The notes beneath the pieces were generated by a model that ran no database searches, had not been told where the DNA came from, and worked only from the letters and a program-made list of their open reading frames with translations. The translations under genes and the position numbers were made by a program. Below are positions 24,802-34,430 of a DNA stretch of 64,000 nt, piece after piece. The DNA lies in the NCBI GenBank assembly GCA_964577145.1, contig CAZNXM010000005.1:1-64000 (forward strand). The letters are read 5' to 3'. Source of the stretch: MGIIa-K1 sp964577145. GTDB taxonomy: Archaea > Thermoplasmatota > Poseidoniia > Poseidoniales > Poseidoniaceae. The first letter of the stretch is position 1; the number at the start of each line of letters is the position of its first letter.

Positions 24802-27588
24802 TCATCTACGACCGGCATTCACACTAAATATTTCACTTGTAACCAACAATTTGCGGAATTCCTCGATGAAGAATACAGTACTTGCAACGGCAATAATTAC
24901 GCCCCAATCTTTCAATTCCAGAGGGGTAGTTGATAGCAATTCACCGATTGCGAAATTGGTAAGAGGTATGGTGACATCTGCACATTGAACCACGAATAAT
25001 AGCAAACTCATGGAGAAGAATATTGCAAGGAATATCGCTCTATTTGAAAAAATACCGAGTTTGAAAACGCTATCCTCACGACTTCTACAATTCATTACAT
25101 TGAATAATTGGTACACGATGAATACCGAGAAACACATGGTCATTGCCTTTACATTTTTATCAACATCTGAACCACCCGCTAGATAGTATACGAGCAGGGT
25201 CCCTGTAACCATTACTGCACCGAGGTAGAAAATCAGTAAGATGTCCATTAAATTCGGCAATGATTCATTTACAGGACGAGGGGGTCTATCCATCACATTG
25301 TTATGCTTCTTTTCTACGCCAAGGGCCACTGCTGGAGGTCCATCCATGATGATGTTGATCACCAGTATTTGTGTGGCCGTAAGGGGGAGATTCCAATCAA
25401 AAACCACTGTTGCCAAAAGCAGTAGTGCCACGGCTGCAACATTGGTCGAAACTTGGTACCTAACGAAATTGCGAATATTAGCATAGATTTTACGCCCTTC
25501 TTCCACCGCGTGGACAATATTAGCAAAATTATCGTCTTGTAATACCATATCTGAGGCATCTTTGGCAACATCCGTTCCTGAAATACCCATAGAAATTCCA
25601 ATATTGGCGCGCGAGAGCGCCGGGGCATCATTTACTCCATCTCCAGTCATTGCAACAACTTCACCTTCATTTTGAAGAGCAGTAACAATTCTCATTTTTT
25701 GATCTGGTGTAACTCTGCTAAATATTGCAGTTGATAAGGAAACATCACGTAGTGCAAAATCGTCTAAATCTCTTAACTTATCTCCAGAGATAGCATCAAT
25801 ATGTGGTTTAGTGATGTTGAGTTCTTCTCCGATTGCTTGTGCGGTAATCTGTTGGTCACCAGTAATCATTTTTACACTAATTCCTGCTTTTTGACATTGT
25901 GCAATCGCATCGTACACTTCAAATCGCGGCGGATCGATTATTCCAACCATGCCAAGGAAAATGAAGTCATTTTCCATGAGTGTCATATCCGTGAAGTCTT
26001 CGCCATCCTTGACTTTCCTAGCACATAGAGCAATCACTCTCATCGCTTTGCTTGCCATTTCGCGATTCGCAACTACCGCTTCATCAATATCACCGTCCTC
26101 AATAGGAACAATTTCTCCATCGGAAATTTTCCAATTTACAAGATTCTTGTACCCACCTGCGCCACCTTTGGAGAATACCCAATTTTCACCTTCGTAATCA
26201 TGGATTACAGACATACGTTTCCTTTCGGTATCAAAGAAGAATTCGTGTATTCGCTGATGGCGCTGTGCGAATTTGGTAACGTTTCCATTGAACTTGTATC
26301 CTAGGACCGCACATGCACTGTCAGTGGGGTCACCAATAGCTGACCATTGTCCATCTGTTAGTGCAATCTGAGAATTATGACAAAGTGATAATGTTGCAGC
26401 AGCAAGGCGGAATCCAAGATTTTGTTGCATAGCACCCATTTTTTCATCATCTAACTCCTTGCCTTCAAAGGATAGTTTTCCTTCTGGAGTAAAACCCTCT
26501 CCAGTGACATCATAGACGATTTGTGGCATCATCAATCTCTTGGCAGTCATCTGATTTTTGGTTAGAGTTCCTGTCTTATCTGTACAGATTACAGTGGTTG
26601 ATCCAAGAGTTTCAACCGCTTTCATTCTTCGAATAATAGCCCCATGGCGCGCCATATTGCGCATGCCAATTGCCAATGTAGTAACTAAAATTATTGGCAA
26701 ACCTTCTGGTACAATAGCAACGAAAATAGCGATGGCGATAATGAATTGGTCAACCGCAACTTCCCACATGTCAACACCAGTGCCAATATTGAGTACCAAT
26801 TCAATCGATACCAATAGTACTGCAACAATTAGGGCGATGAATCCAAGGAATTTACCTAAGGACTCTAACTTCAGTTCCAGCGGCGTCTTTGGGGAAGAAG
26901 CGCCTGCAATATCACTGGCAATTCTGCCCAACTCTGTACCCATTCCAGTTGAAGTTACAATTCCGACAGAGCGACCTGTTGCTATTGTAGTACCCATGAA
27001 TAGCATATTAGACATATCAGCGAGTAAAGTCTCACTAGCTAGCGCATCACAAGTGACCTTTGTCGTCATTGATTCACCTGTCAATGCAGATTCATCTACT
27101 TTGCATTGCCACGATTCAGTAACACGGATATCGGCTGGTACTTTTAGGCCCTCTTCCAATTTCACAATGTCACCCGGGACCAATTCAATGGTAGGGATTT
27201 CCATTTCTAACCCATCGCGGCAAACTACGCATTGAGATACAGCCATCTGCTTCAAAGCACCCATTGCTTGCTCGGCTTGATTTTCCTGCCAGTATCCAAA
27301 GAATGCATTCGCTGTTAGAACAAGGAAGATGAAAATTGCATCCCCTGGTTCATTTGGATGGATTGCAAGGGCCACTAAAGCTGCACCGATTAGAAGATAG
27401 TTCAATGGATCATGGAATTGTGCGAGAAAGCGTAAAAATGCAGAGACTTTAGGTGGCTCGCTCAATCTATTTGGCCCATACTCCTCTAATCTTGTTGAAG
27501 CATCTTGTGAACTTAGTCCTCCAAGAGGGGTGTCCAACTCCATTAGGGCGTCTTCAATTTCTCTGGCATGCCAATTTCCTCTTGACAT
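24802..27588 (-). CDS. P2-type cation-transporting ATPase (Ca2+-ATPase-like)
   Basis: About 928 residues. N-terminal cation ATPase domain (LGGLSSQDASTRLEEYGPN), helices, TGES actuator motif, PEGLP in helix 4, DKTGTLTKNQMTA phosphorylation site, and TGDGVNDAPALSRANIG hinge. In helix 6 the sequence NIIMDGPPAVALG keeps the Asn and Asp that hold Ca2+ in SERCA site II. In helix 5 STNVAAVALLL has Ala where SERCA has the site I Glu, as in plasma-membrane Ca2+-ATPases, suggesting one ion per cycle. Na+ or another cation cannot be excluded. The start is ATG 27586-27588 (MSRGNWHAREIE). It is divergent from the OPT transporter and is followed closely by mqnE. Confidence 0.9.
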   Translation of the reverse strand: MSRGNWHAREIEDALMELDTPLGGLSSQDASTRLEEYGPNRLSEPPKVSAFLRFLAQFHDPLNYLLIGAALVALAIHPNEPGDAIFIFLVLTANAFFGYWQENQAEQAMGALKQMAVSQCVVCRDGLEMEIPTIELVPGDIVKLEEGLKVPADIRVTESWQCKVDESALTGESMTTKVTCDALASETLLADMSNMLFMGTTIATGRSVGIVTSTGMGTELGRIASDIAGASSPKTPLELKLESLGKFLGFIALIVAVLLVSIELVLNIGTGVDMWEVAVDQFIIAIAIFVAIVPEGLPIILVTTLAIGMRNMARHGAIIRRMKAVETLGSTTVICTDKTGTLTKNQMTAKRLMMPQIVYDVTGEGFTPEGKLSFEGKELDDEKMGAMQQNLGFRLAAATLSLCHNSQIALTDGQWSAIGDPTDSACAVLGYKFNGNVTKFAQRHQRIHEFFFDTERKRMSVIHDYEGENWVFSKGGAGGYKNLVNWKISDGEIVPIEDGDIDEAVVANREMASKAMRVIALCARKVKDGEDFTDMTLMENDFIFLGMVGIIDPPRFEVYDAIAQCQKAGISVKMITGDQQITAQAIGEELNITKPHIDAISGDKLRDLDDFALRDVSLSTAIFSRVTPDQKMRIVTALQNEGEVVAMTGDGVNDAPALSRANIGISMGISGTDVAKDASDMVLQDDNFANIVHAVEEGRKIYANIRNFVRYQVSTNVAAVALLLLATVVFDWNLPLTATQILVINIIMDGPPAVALGVEKKHNNVMDRPPRPVNESLPNLMDILLIFYLGAVMVTGTLLVYYLAGGSDVDKNVKAMTMCFSVFIVYQLFNVMNCRSREDSVFKLGIFSNRAIFLAIFFSMSLLLFVVQCADVTIPLTNFAIGELLSTTPLELKDWGVIIAVASTVFFIEEFRKLLVTSEIFSVNAGRR

Positions 27589-27594
27589 AAATGA

Positions 27595-27626
27595 ACCCCA
27601 TAAGGCATACGCCCTTGGCTTGGGGT
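27595..27626. promoter_or_regulatory. Inverted repeat in the ATPase / OPT divergent promoter region
   Basis: ACCCCA (27595-27600) is matched by TGGGGT (27621-27626), and a TATA-like GTATAA follows at 27625-27630 on the plus strand. The 122 bases between the two divergent starts hold no recognisable gene. This is a weak operator/promoter candidate. Confidence 0.25.
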
Positions 27627-27710
27627 ATAACTCATGCTTATTATCATCCGGGTGGGTATTCCTTGCCACGACTCCGATGTATTCACATGCCTGATATGTT
27701 TCCCAAGCAT

Positions 27711-29789
27711 ATGGCAAGCAGCGGTGAGCCTTGGATTTCTGCTGACAGAGATGTCGCAGAATTAACCGTAAGGGCAATCCTCATCGGAATTGTTCTAGGT
27801 GCAGTAATGACCGCTGCAAATGCCTACCTTGGGCTATATGTTGGAATGACAGTTTCAGCATCAATACCTGCAGCGGTAATGAGCATGCTGATCCTACAAT
27901 CCTTTGGATTGATGGGTTATGAAAAAGCAACGATTCTAGAAAACAATTCAGTGCAAACCATGGCAAGTGCGGGAGAAAGTCTCGCTGCAGGAGTGATATT
28001 CACAGTTCCTGCATTATTGGTCATTGGGATTTGGACCGAGATAAATTGGTTTGATACACTAATTATCGCAATTCTTGGGGGATTGCTAGGAACGATGTTT
28101 ACAATTGCTCTTAGGAGATTATTCATCGTCGAAGAGGCATTGCCATATCCCGAAGGTGTGGCTTGTCGAGAAGTTCTCGTAGCAGGCGAGCAAGGTGGTT
28201 CTGGTCTAATCGCAATTGTATATGCTCTTGTCATTGGGGCGACATATGGTTGGATGGTCAAGGCCTTCAAAATCACTCATGGCCATGTTGAAGGTGCTGT
28301 AGAAGCATTTGGAACTAGGCTATATGCAGGTGGAGAACTTTCTCTTGCATTACTCTCAGTAGGATATATTGTAGGATTGCGAATTGCCTCTTACATCTTC
28401 CTTGGTGGTATTATTGGATTCGCGATTTTGGTCCCCATTTACGGGCTGATTAACGGCTGGCCAGGTACAGGAGACATGGTTACCGATTTCAAGATCTTAT
28501 GGGGCGAACAAATCAGGTATGTTGGCGTAGGTGCAATGGTCGTAGGTGGTGTGTACACACTTTGGAGTATGCGTAGTACGATTGGTGAAGGAATTGGAAA
28601 GGCCTTCAAGACTGACAAGTCAGAAACCGAAAACATATTGCGAACAGAGAAGGATTTACCATTGGACAAAGTTCTCATCGTTTGCGGAATTCTTGTTGTT
28701 CTAACTCTCTTCTTCTATTGGTACGCAACAGGCAATCTTGTAATGGCAATTGCTGGTGCATTATTCTTAGCAGTAGTTTCATTCTTCTTTGCGGCAGTCG
28801 CTGGATATATCGCGGGAGTTGTCGGCTCATCAAATTCACCAGTCTCAGGTATGACTATTGCTACCCTGCTATTCACAATTGGACTAGTTTGGATTGTTGG
28901 TGGCTTATTGATGAAAATGGAGGAGCGCGATATGATGGTTGCAACAATGTTCATCGCAGCAATTGTTGCAACATCTGCTGCCATCGCTGGTGATGTAATG
29001 CAGGACCTGAAAACTGGTCATATGGTTGGCGCCACACCTTGGCGACAACAAATCGCTGAGATAATCGGCGTAATTGTCGGTGCATTAGTAATTGGACCAG
29101 TTCTATCAATTCTCCATGAGGCGTTTCAAATTTCACAAACTGCATGCGCTGCAACTAATTCCAGAATTATTGAGAGCGGAACAGGGGGCGACCTCTACAA
29201 CTGTAACGATGCCCTATTTGCACCTCAAGCTGAACTAATTGGCGCAGTTGTCAATGGTGCATTCACTGGAGACCTAAACCTCCAAATGGTGCTCCTAGGT
29301 GCAGTAATCGCTGTAATTCTCATCCGCCTAAAGATGCCAGTAATGAGTGTCGCAATTGGAATATACCTACCTCTCTATCTTTCCGTACCAATTATTGGTG
29401 GCGGAATTATTTCCCACATTTTGCTTTCAGGTGCTCGACTGAGAATTGATGGTACACTCGAAGGCGAACCTTCGCCCGAAGCAAAGGATGCAGTCCAAGA
29501 AGTACAGGACCGTGGGGTATTGATAGGCGCGGGATTCATTGCCGGAGAATCGTTAATGGGCGTATTACTTGCTATCTTCATCGTCGCAGACTTGAATCCT
29601 TCAGATCTCATTGGAAGAACTCTTGGTAATGGGTTCTCCCTCTTGTTCTTTGGATGGTTTACTGCTGTATTCATTGTACTCGCCTCAAGGGCTCTACCGC
29701 GTAAAGGAAACCTCCTAAATGACTTCTTCAATGTTCTCAGTGATGCGTTGAACAGACTGAAAGGCGTATTCACTCCACCTCGTACTTGA
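27711..29789 (+). CDS. OPT-family oligopeptide transporter
   Basis: About 692 residues with some 14 hydrophobic helices. OPT-family features: AELTVRAILIGIVLGAVMTAANAYLGL in the first helix region, the ALPYPEGVACREVL segment typical of the prokaryotic branch, SSNSPVSGMTIATLL in the middle, and the GAGFIAGESLMGVL block near the C-terminus. Members import peptides or metal chelates using the proton gradient; the substrate is not readable. The start is ATG 27711 (MASSGEPWISADRDV), since the 40 upstream in-frame codons lack homology. A small inverted repeat lies between its stop and the transketolase gene. Confidence 0.91.
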   Translation: MASSGEPWISADRDVAELTVRAILIGIVLGAVMTAANAYLGLYVGMTVSASIPAAVMSMLILQSFGLMGYEKATILENNSVQTMASAGESLAAGVIFTVPALLVIGIWTEINWFDTLIIAILGGLLGTMFTIALRRLFIVEEALPYPEGVACREVLVAGEQGGSGLIAIVYALVIGATYGWMVKAFKITHGHVEGAVEAFGTRLYAGGELSLALLSVGYIVGLRIASYIFLGGIIGFAILVPIYGLINGWPGTGDMVTDFKILWGEQIRYVGVGAMVVGGVYTLWSMRSTIGEGIGKAFKTDKSETENILRTEKDLPLDKVLIVCGILVVLTLFFYWYATGNLVMAIAGALFLAVVSFFFAAVAGYIAGVVGSSNSPVSGMTIATLLFTIGLVWIVGGLLMKMEERDMMVATMFIAAIVATSAAIAGDVMQDLKTGHMVGATPWRQQIAEIIGVIVGALVIGPVLSILHEAFQISQTACAATNSRIIESGTGGDLYNCNDALFAPQAELIGAVVNGAFTGDLNLQMVLLGAVIAVILIRLKMPVMSVAIGIYLPLYLSVPIIGGGIISHILLSGARLRIDGTLEGEPSPEAKDAVQEVQDRGVLIGAGFIAGESLMGVLLAIFIVADLNPSDLIGRTLGNGFSLLFFGWFTAVFIVLASRALPRKGNLLNDFFNVLSDALNRLKGVFTPPRT

Positions 29790-29822
29790 ACAAAACGATG
29801 AAAGGCCATAGTCGGAGGGAAC

Positions 29823-29839
29823 AAACCCGGTAGGGGTTT
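29823..29839 (+). terminator. Short hairpin after the OPT gene
   Basis: AAACCC-GGTAG-GGGTTT, a perfect 6-bp stem with a five-base loop, followed by CTTT. It lies 33 bases after the OPT stop and 11 bases before the transketolase ATG. It could end the OPT transcript or control the next gene; the T run is too short to be sure. Confidence 0.3.
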
Positions 29840-29850
29840 CTTTGTCCGAA

Positions 29851-30669
29851 ATGAGTATTGATGAACTTGAGGATATGGCACGTAGGTGTCGTGTAGAAAT
29901 CTGTCGAATGACCCATCGGGCCCAAGCTGGACACCCAGGTGGTTCACTTTCTGAAATAGATATCCTCAGCGCGCTATATGGCCGCCGCCTCCGAGTTAAT
30001 CCGAGCGATCCTAAATGGTCGGATAGGGACCGTTTTATTCTTTCAAAGGGACACGCATCACCTGGTATGTATTCGATACTTGCCGAGATGGGATTCATTT
30101 CGCACGCAGACCTAGAATCATACCGTGTTCTTGGTGGTGTTTGTCAAGGCCATGTCGACATGAAGTGGTGCCCTGGAGTCGATTTCAGTGCAGGTTCCCT
30201 CGGAATGGGACTTTCATTTGGAATGGGTTGTGCAATTGCTGCTCGAATAGAGGGCAGTGAAAGGAATGCATATGTTATGCTTGGTGATGGTGAATTACAA
30301 GAAGGTAGTATTTGGGAGGCTGCAATGGCAGCAGCACATCACGAATTGGGTAACCTCAAGGTATTCGTTGATAGAAACCGAATTCAAAATGATGATTTCT
30401 GTGAAGTCCAGATGCGAATGTTCGATATTCCGGCAAAGTGGAACGCTTTCGGCTGGGCTGTGAAAGTAATAGATGGACACAATATGTCTGATATTGTCGA
30501 TGCAATCGAGTGGATGGATACGATTACTGACAAGCCGGCAGTCGTCGTTGCAAATACTGTAAAGGGTAAGGGAGTATCATTCATGGAAGATAATCCAGCC
30601 TTCCATGGAGCAGCTCCGTCAGACGAACAATTGGCTCAAGCATTATCCGAACTGGGGGTGGCTGCATGA
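29851..30669 (+). CDS. Transketolase, N-terminal (TPP-binding) subunit
   Basis: About 272 residues, the N-terminal half of split archaeal transketolase. Key elements: HRAQAGHPGGSLSEIDIL, SKGHASPGMYSILAEMG, and the TPP/Mg motif GDGELQEGSIWEAAMAAAHH ending with NRIQND. Transketolase shuttles two-carbon ketol units between sugar phosphates in the non-oxidative pentose phosphate pathway. Its partner is the next gene, with which it overlaps by four bases (ATGA). The ATG at 29851 is chosen; a TTG at 29842 would add three residues. With the downstream transaldolase it forms a three-gene pentose phosphate operon. Confidence 0.94.
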   Translation: MSIDELEDMARRCRVEICRMTHRAQAGHPGGSLSEIDILSALYGRRLRVNPSDPKWSDRDRFILSKGHASPGMYSILAEMGFISHADLESYRVLGGVCQGHVDMKWCPGVDFSAGSLGMGLSFGMGCAIAARIEGSERNAYVMLGDGELQEGSIWEAAMAAAHHELGNLKVFVDRNRIQNDDFCEVQMRMFDIPAKWNAFGWAVKVIDGHNMSDIVDAIEWMDTITDKPAVVVANTVKGKGVSFMEDNPAFHGAAPSDEQLAQALSELGVAA

Positions 30670-31604
30670 CCCGTATGGCAGCTACTAGAGATGGCTATGG
30701 CCAGGCATTATTGGATATTGCAGACAATGAAAAAATTGTTGTTCTAGAGGCAGACCTCGGTAAGTCTACCAAGTCACTACACTTCAGAAAAGCACACCCC
30801 GAACGAACTGTTTCGTGCGGAATCGGTGAGCAGAATATGTTACTAGTTGGTGCTGGGCTTGCTTCTAGTGGATTTATTCCATTCGCAAGTACCTTTGCAA
30901 TATTCACAGAACGTGCTTTCGAGCAGATGCGAAATGGAGTGGCGCGCCCTAACCTAGCCGTACACCTTTGCGGCTCACATGGTGGCACTCATACAGGTAC
31001 CGATGGCTCATCAGCACAATCTATTGAGGACCTTGCAATATATCGTACACTACCTAATGTCGTTGTAATGCACCCTTGCGATGATGTTTCTACCCGGGAA
31101 CTGACCAAACAACTTCCAGCACTAGGCAGTCCCTCCTACATGCGAACTGCGCGCAACAAAACTCCAGTTCTATACGATGGCCGAGAATCTGAAATTCAAA
31201 TCGGCAAGGGAATTACTTTGCGAGAGGGAACAGATGTTTCGATTATCGCATGTGGAGTTCTAGTAAGTGAATCATTAGCAGCTGCAGATACTCTCGCTGC
31301 TGAGGGTATTTCCGCTAGTGTGGTTGATATGCACACTCTCAAGCCTCTTGATGGCGCTCTAGTAGATTCGCAAGCAGCAACATGCGGCGCTATTGTCACT
31401 GCCGAGGACCATTCTATTATTGGCGGACTTGGTGGCGCTGTTGCTGAGCATTTAATGTCGAATACCCCTGTTCCATTGGAGCGAGTTGGAGTTCCAGATC
31501 GTTTTGGGGAATCCGGGCAAGCAGATGAAATGCTGGAATTAATGGGTCTTAACGCACGTCACATTGTGGCTGCAGCAAAGAGGGCAATTCTGCGGAAGGA
31601 TTGA
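30666..31604 (+). CDS. Transketolase, C-terminal subunit
   Basis: 312 residues, containing the pyrimidine-binding and C-terminal domains of transketolase. Landmarks: RDGYGQALLDIADNEKIVVLEADLGKST, the FRKAHPERTVSCGIGEQNML block with the catalytic glutamate of the pyrimidine domain, HGGTHTGTDGSSAQSIEDLA, and the C-terminal VVDMHTLKPLDGALV and EDHSIIGGLGGAVAEHL segments. It pairs with the upstream TPP subunit to make one active site. The ATG overlaps that gene's stop by four bases. Confidence 0.94.
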   Translation: MTRMAATRDGYGQALLDIADNEKIVVLEADLGKSTKSLHFRKAHPERTVSCGIGEQNMLLVGAGLASSGFIPFASTFAIFTERAFEQMRNGVARPNLAVHLCGSHGGTHTGTDGSSAQSIEDLAIYRTLPNVVVMHPCDDVSTRELTKQLPALGSPSYMRTARNKTPVLYDGRESEIQIGKGITLREGTDVSIIACGVLVSESLAAADTLAAEGISASVVDMHTLKPLDGALVDSQAATCGAIVTAEDHSIIGGLGGAVAEHLMSNTPVPLERVGVPDRFGESGQADEMLELMGLNARHIVAAAKRAILRKD

Positions 31605-31630
31605 AGCACCCCCTATGCCCGCCAAGTAAC

Positions 31631-32290
31631 ATGGAGTTCTTCTTGGACACCGCCGATGTCGACGAAATTAGAGAAATTGCCGCTTGGGGAATCCTCGATG
31701 GCGTTACCACGAATCCAAGCCTAATCAAAAAGAGCGGGCGAGATTTCAAAACTGTTGTAGCTGAAATTGCAGAGATATGTTCTGGGCCCATTTCTGCTGA
31801 GGTCACAGCACTTGATACCGCTGGCATGGTTGAGCAGGGGAAGGCACTGAAGGCCGAATTACCAGACAATGTCATTATCAAAATACCTTGCACGCCTGAA
31901 GGTTTGGCTGCAACGAAAATTCTTACTTCTGCTGGAATTAATACGAATGTGACTCTAGTATTTTCTGCATCTCAGGCTTTGATGGCAGCTAAGGCTGGAG
32001 CAACTTATGTTTCTCCTTTCATAGGACGTATTGATGATACAGGGGCCGATGGTATGGCACTAATTGCGGAAATTATGGCTACATGGGATAATTACGGCGT
32101 CGAAACAAAAGTCTTAGCGGCTTCAATTCGCCACCCTACTCATGTTCTCGCTTGTATGCAACTAGGAGCACATACTGTAACCATGCCTACTAAGATATTC
32201 AGGCAACTAATCAGCCACCCGCTCACCGAAAAGGGTCTTGATGGCTTCATGAGAGATTGGGCTGAGGTCGAAGCGGCAGGAAATGCCTGA
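31631..32290 (+). CDS. tal: Transaldolase (TalC/fructose-6-phosphate aldolase type)
   Basis: About 219 residues, the length of the short transaldolase/FSA subfamily. MEFFLDTADVDEIREIAAWG and DGVTTNPSLIKKSGRD open the barrel. The Schiff-base lysine is in NVIIKIPCTPEGLAA. NVTLVFSASQALMAAKAGATYVSPFIGR and VLAASIRHPTHVLACMQLGAHTVTMP complete the signature. The enzyme exchanges dihydroxyacetone units between sugar phosphates. The start ATG 31631 lies 26 bases after the transketolase stop, making a compact pentose phosphate operon. FSA-type aldolase activity is an alternative that sequence alone cannot exclude. Confidence 0.92.
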   Translation: MEFFLDTADVDEIREIAAWGILDGVTTNPSLIKKSGRDFKTVVAEIAEICSGPISAEVTALDTAGMVEQGKALKAELPDNVIIKIPCTPEGLAATKILTSAGINTNVTLVFSASQALMAAKAGATYVSPFIGRIDDTGADGMALIAEIMATWDNYGVETKVLAASIRHPTHVLACMQLGAHTVTMPTKIFRQLISHPLTEKGLDGFMRDWAEVEAAGNA

Positions 32291-32331
32291 AACCATACTA
32301 TTGATAGGTAAGCCCCGCCGAAGCCTCTGCT

Positions 32332-32338
32332 GGAGGAG
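32332..32338 (+). promoter_or_regulatory. Ribosome binding site GGAGGAG
   Basis: Strong Shine-Dalgarno directly before three in-frame start candidates (32339, 32342, 32345). Spacing favours the ATG at 32345. Confidence 0.6.
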
Positions 32339-32344
32339 ATGGTG

Positions 32345-32893
32345 ATGCCGGCCAGAGATGACAAGGTAAAGCGTCTACTTGATGGCGATATTGATGAGAC
32401 TGAGATTGCTTCAGATCCAATGTTATCCAGCCTTGCTGAGCGTATTTTTGGCCTATCTATCGAGCCAATTACTCCGGTTAAGCCAAGTGCTGCTACGGGA
32501 TTGCCCGAACTAGGTGAGGACGGTACGGCAAAACCCAGTTTGATGAGCATGGTAGAAGTTGTTCCAGGCTCAACTCCCTTGCCACTTCCATCTCTATCTT
32601 TGATTCCAGATAGCAAACCCGCTCCAAAAGGTAGAGGACGTAAGCTCAAATTTTTCAGTTTCACCTCTCTGGTAATTTCGCTGGCCAATATTTTCGGAGT
32701 ATTCGGAATGCTATTCGGCAGCATGTGTGCAACTGACAAATGCGTTGATGGAATGACTAGAATTAATTGGGCATCGATATGGGAATTGGATAATCACCTT
32801 GGATGGTCTCATGCATTTCCAACAATGGGCCTTCCCGATTATGTTGCGGTTCTAGCAAGCGCCCTCCTATTCATCGTCGCATTGCGTAGATGA
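32345..32893 (+). CDS. Unrecognised two-helix membrane protein
   Basis: About 182 residues. The first 100 residues are soluble and contain an acidic helical part (KVKRLLDGDIDETEIASD) and a Pro-rich, then basic, linker (SKPAPKGRGRKLK). A hydrophobic helix follows near 105-128, then a short loop with two cysteines (CATDKC), and a second helix near 160-180 at the very end. GGAGGAG at 32332-32338 lies six bases before the ATG at 32345, whereas the ATG at 32339 abuts it, so the internal ATG is chosen. The stop overlaps the proS start by four bases. No family is recognised. Confidence 0.7.
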   Translation: MPARDDKVKRLLDGDIDETEIASDPMLSSLAERIFGLSIEPITPVKPSAATGLPELGEDGTAKPSLMSMVEVVPGSTPLPLPSLSLIPDSKPAPKGRGRKLKFFSFTSLVISLANIFGVFGMLFGSMCATDKCVDGMTRINWASIWELDNHLGWSHAFPTMGLPDYVAVLASALLFIVALRR

Positions 32894-34428
32894 GTCGGCA
32901 TCTTGATGAACAGCCTCCAATGGAGGCTCGATACATGGCAGGCGGTAAGGCCAAGCGCGGGATTCCATCTAAGGTAGATGATTTCAATGCGTGGTACCCA
33001 TTTATTGTCGAAGCTGCGGAACTTGTCGATAAGCGCTATCCGATTAAAGGAATGGATGTATGGAGGCCTTATGGCTGGAAAACCATGCGTCTTATCGATT
33101 CCTTAACTCATGCGGAGATGGAGCGTACAGACCACGAGGAAGTTAACTTCCCATTACTGATTCCAGAGAATTTATTGGAAAAGGAAAATGCCCTTGTTGC
33201 TCGATTAAAGAGAGCGAGAGAAGAAGGCGTAGATCCTGATGACTTGCGCGGTGAGGAGGAAGAAGGCGGCTTCATGAAAGAAGTATATTGGGTTAAGCAC
33301 GCAGGTGAGAATGATTTGGATATTCCAATGTTTTTGCGCCCAACCTCAGAGACTGCAATGTATACAATGTTCCCATTATGGGTTCGTTCGCACAAGGACT
33401 TACCATTGAAAGTATACCAAATGGTCAACACTTTCAGATACGAAACAAAGCAAACACGTTCATTCATAAGAGTAAGAGAGATTCACTTTTTCGAAGCACA
33501 TACGGCACATGTTGACGAGGATTGTGCAAGTAGACAGATTGCACAGGACCTAGAGATTGTTGATAATTTGATGCACGATTTATGCTTACCTGTAATCAAA
33601 GCAAAGCGCCCTGTTTGGGACACTTTCCCAGGCGCTTGGTATACTATTGCCATCGATGCAATAATGCCTAATGGACGCACTCTACAAGTTGCCTCTTGCC
33701 ACCATTATCGCGACCAGTGGGCGAAGGCTTTCGACCTAACATATGAGAACCTTGAAGCAGAACAACAACACTGCCACCAAACCACTTATGGAATGTCAGA
33801 GAGACTACTCGGAGCGATAGTTGGCATGCATGGTGATGATAATGGATTGATTATGCCCCCGGCAATAGCTCCATTCCAAATTGTAATTTGTCCGATGATT
33901 CGAAAGAATTCTGAAGTCGATACTGTTGCTAAGGCTGAAGAGTTAGCCAAAGCACTCAGGTCTGCTGGTCTGAGAGTTAAGGTCGATAGTAGAGATATCC
34001 GTGCAGGTCAGAAATATTTTGATTGGGAAATAAAGGGCGTACCGCTCCGTCTTGATATCGGGCCACGAGATATCGAAAACGGTACTGCGTTTGCTGCTTT
34101 GCGCACTGGCGGAAAGAAACCATTGCCAATGGATGATATTGTTTCTCAATGCAATAGTGTTCTCGATGAAATCGCAAATGAATTACGCAAGCGTGCGGAA
34201 TCCCATTCTAGTGATGTGATTCAACCCTTGACGGATTTAGGAGCTGTTGAAGATGGAAAGATATACGAAATGGCCTTTGATGGTACTGATTCTCATGCAG
34301 AGACAATAGAACGAACCACAGGACTTTCTTTCCTCGGTGATGCCACAGAGCCGTATTCTGAAGAGAGACCATGTTTCATGTCAGGCAAGCCTACAATACG
34401 GCGAATATTGTTAGCCAAAACCTACTGA
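32890..34428 (+). CDS. proS: Prolyl-tRNA synthetase, archaeal/eukaryotic type
   Basis: 512 residues, class II. Motif 2 region: FLRPTSETAMYTMFPLWVRSHKDLPLKVYQ followed by NTFRYETKQTRSFIRVREIHFFEAHTAH. Motif 3: MSERLLGAIVGMHGDDNGLIMPPAIAP. An anticodon-binding domain follows (IVICPMIRKN, then VKVDSRDIRAGQKYFDWEIKGVPLRLDIGPRDI). It ends with the C-terminal zinc-domain-like extension and a terminal Tyr (LAKTY), typical of archaeal ProRS. The bacterial editing insertion is absent. ATG 32890 overlaps the preceding stop (ATGA). The stop lies two bases from the convergent srp54 stop. Confidence 0.96.
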   Translation: MSRHLDEQPPMEARYMAGGKAKRGIPSKVDDFNAWYPFIVEAAELVDKRYPIKGMDVWRPYGWKTMRLIDSLTHAEMERTDHEEVNFPLLIPENLLEKENALVARLKRAREEGVDPDDLRGEEEEGGFMKEVYWVKHAGENDLDIPMFLRPTSETAMYTMFPLWVRSHKDLPLKVYQMVNTFRYETKQTRSFIRVREIHFFEAHTAHVDEDCASRQIAQDLEIVDNLMHDLCLPVIKAKRPVWDTFPGAWYTIAIDAIMPNGRTLQVASCHHYRDQWAKAFDLTYENLEAEQQHCHQTTYGMSERLLGAIVGMHGDDNGLIMPPAIAPFQIVICPMIRKNSEVDTVAKAEELAKALRSAGLRVKVDSRDIRAGQKYFDWEIKGVPLRLDIGPRDIENGTAFAALRTGGKKPLPMDDIVSQCNSVLDEIANELRKRAESHSSDVIQPLTDLGAVEDGKIYEMAFDGTDSHAETIERTTGLSFLGDATEPYSEERPCFMSGKPTIRRILLAKTY

Positions 34429-34430
34429 GA

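Noticed and set aside
27591..27710. Upstream extension of the OPT transporter from an ATG at 27591
   Set aside because: It would begin three bases from the divergent ATPase start, leaving no promoter, and the residues lack OPT resemblance. The ATG at 27711 is used.
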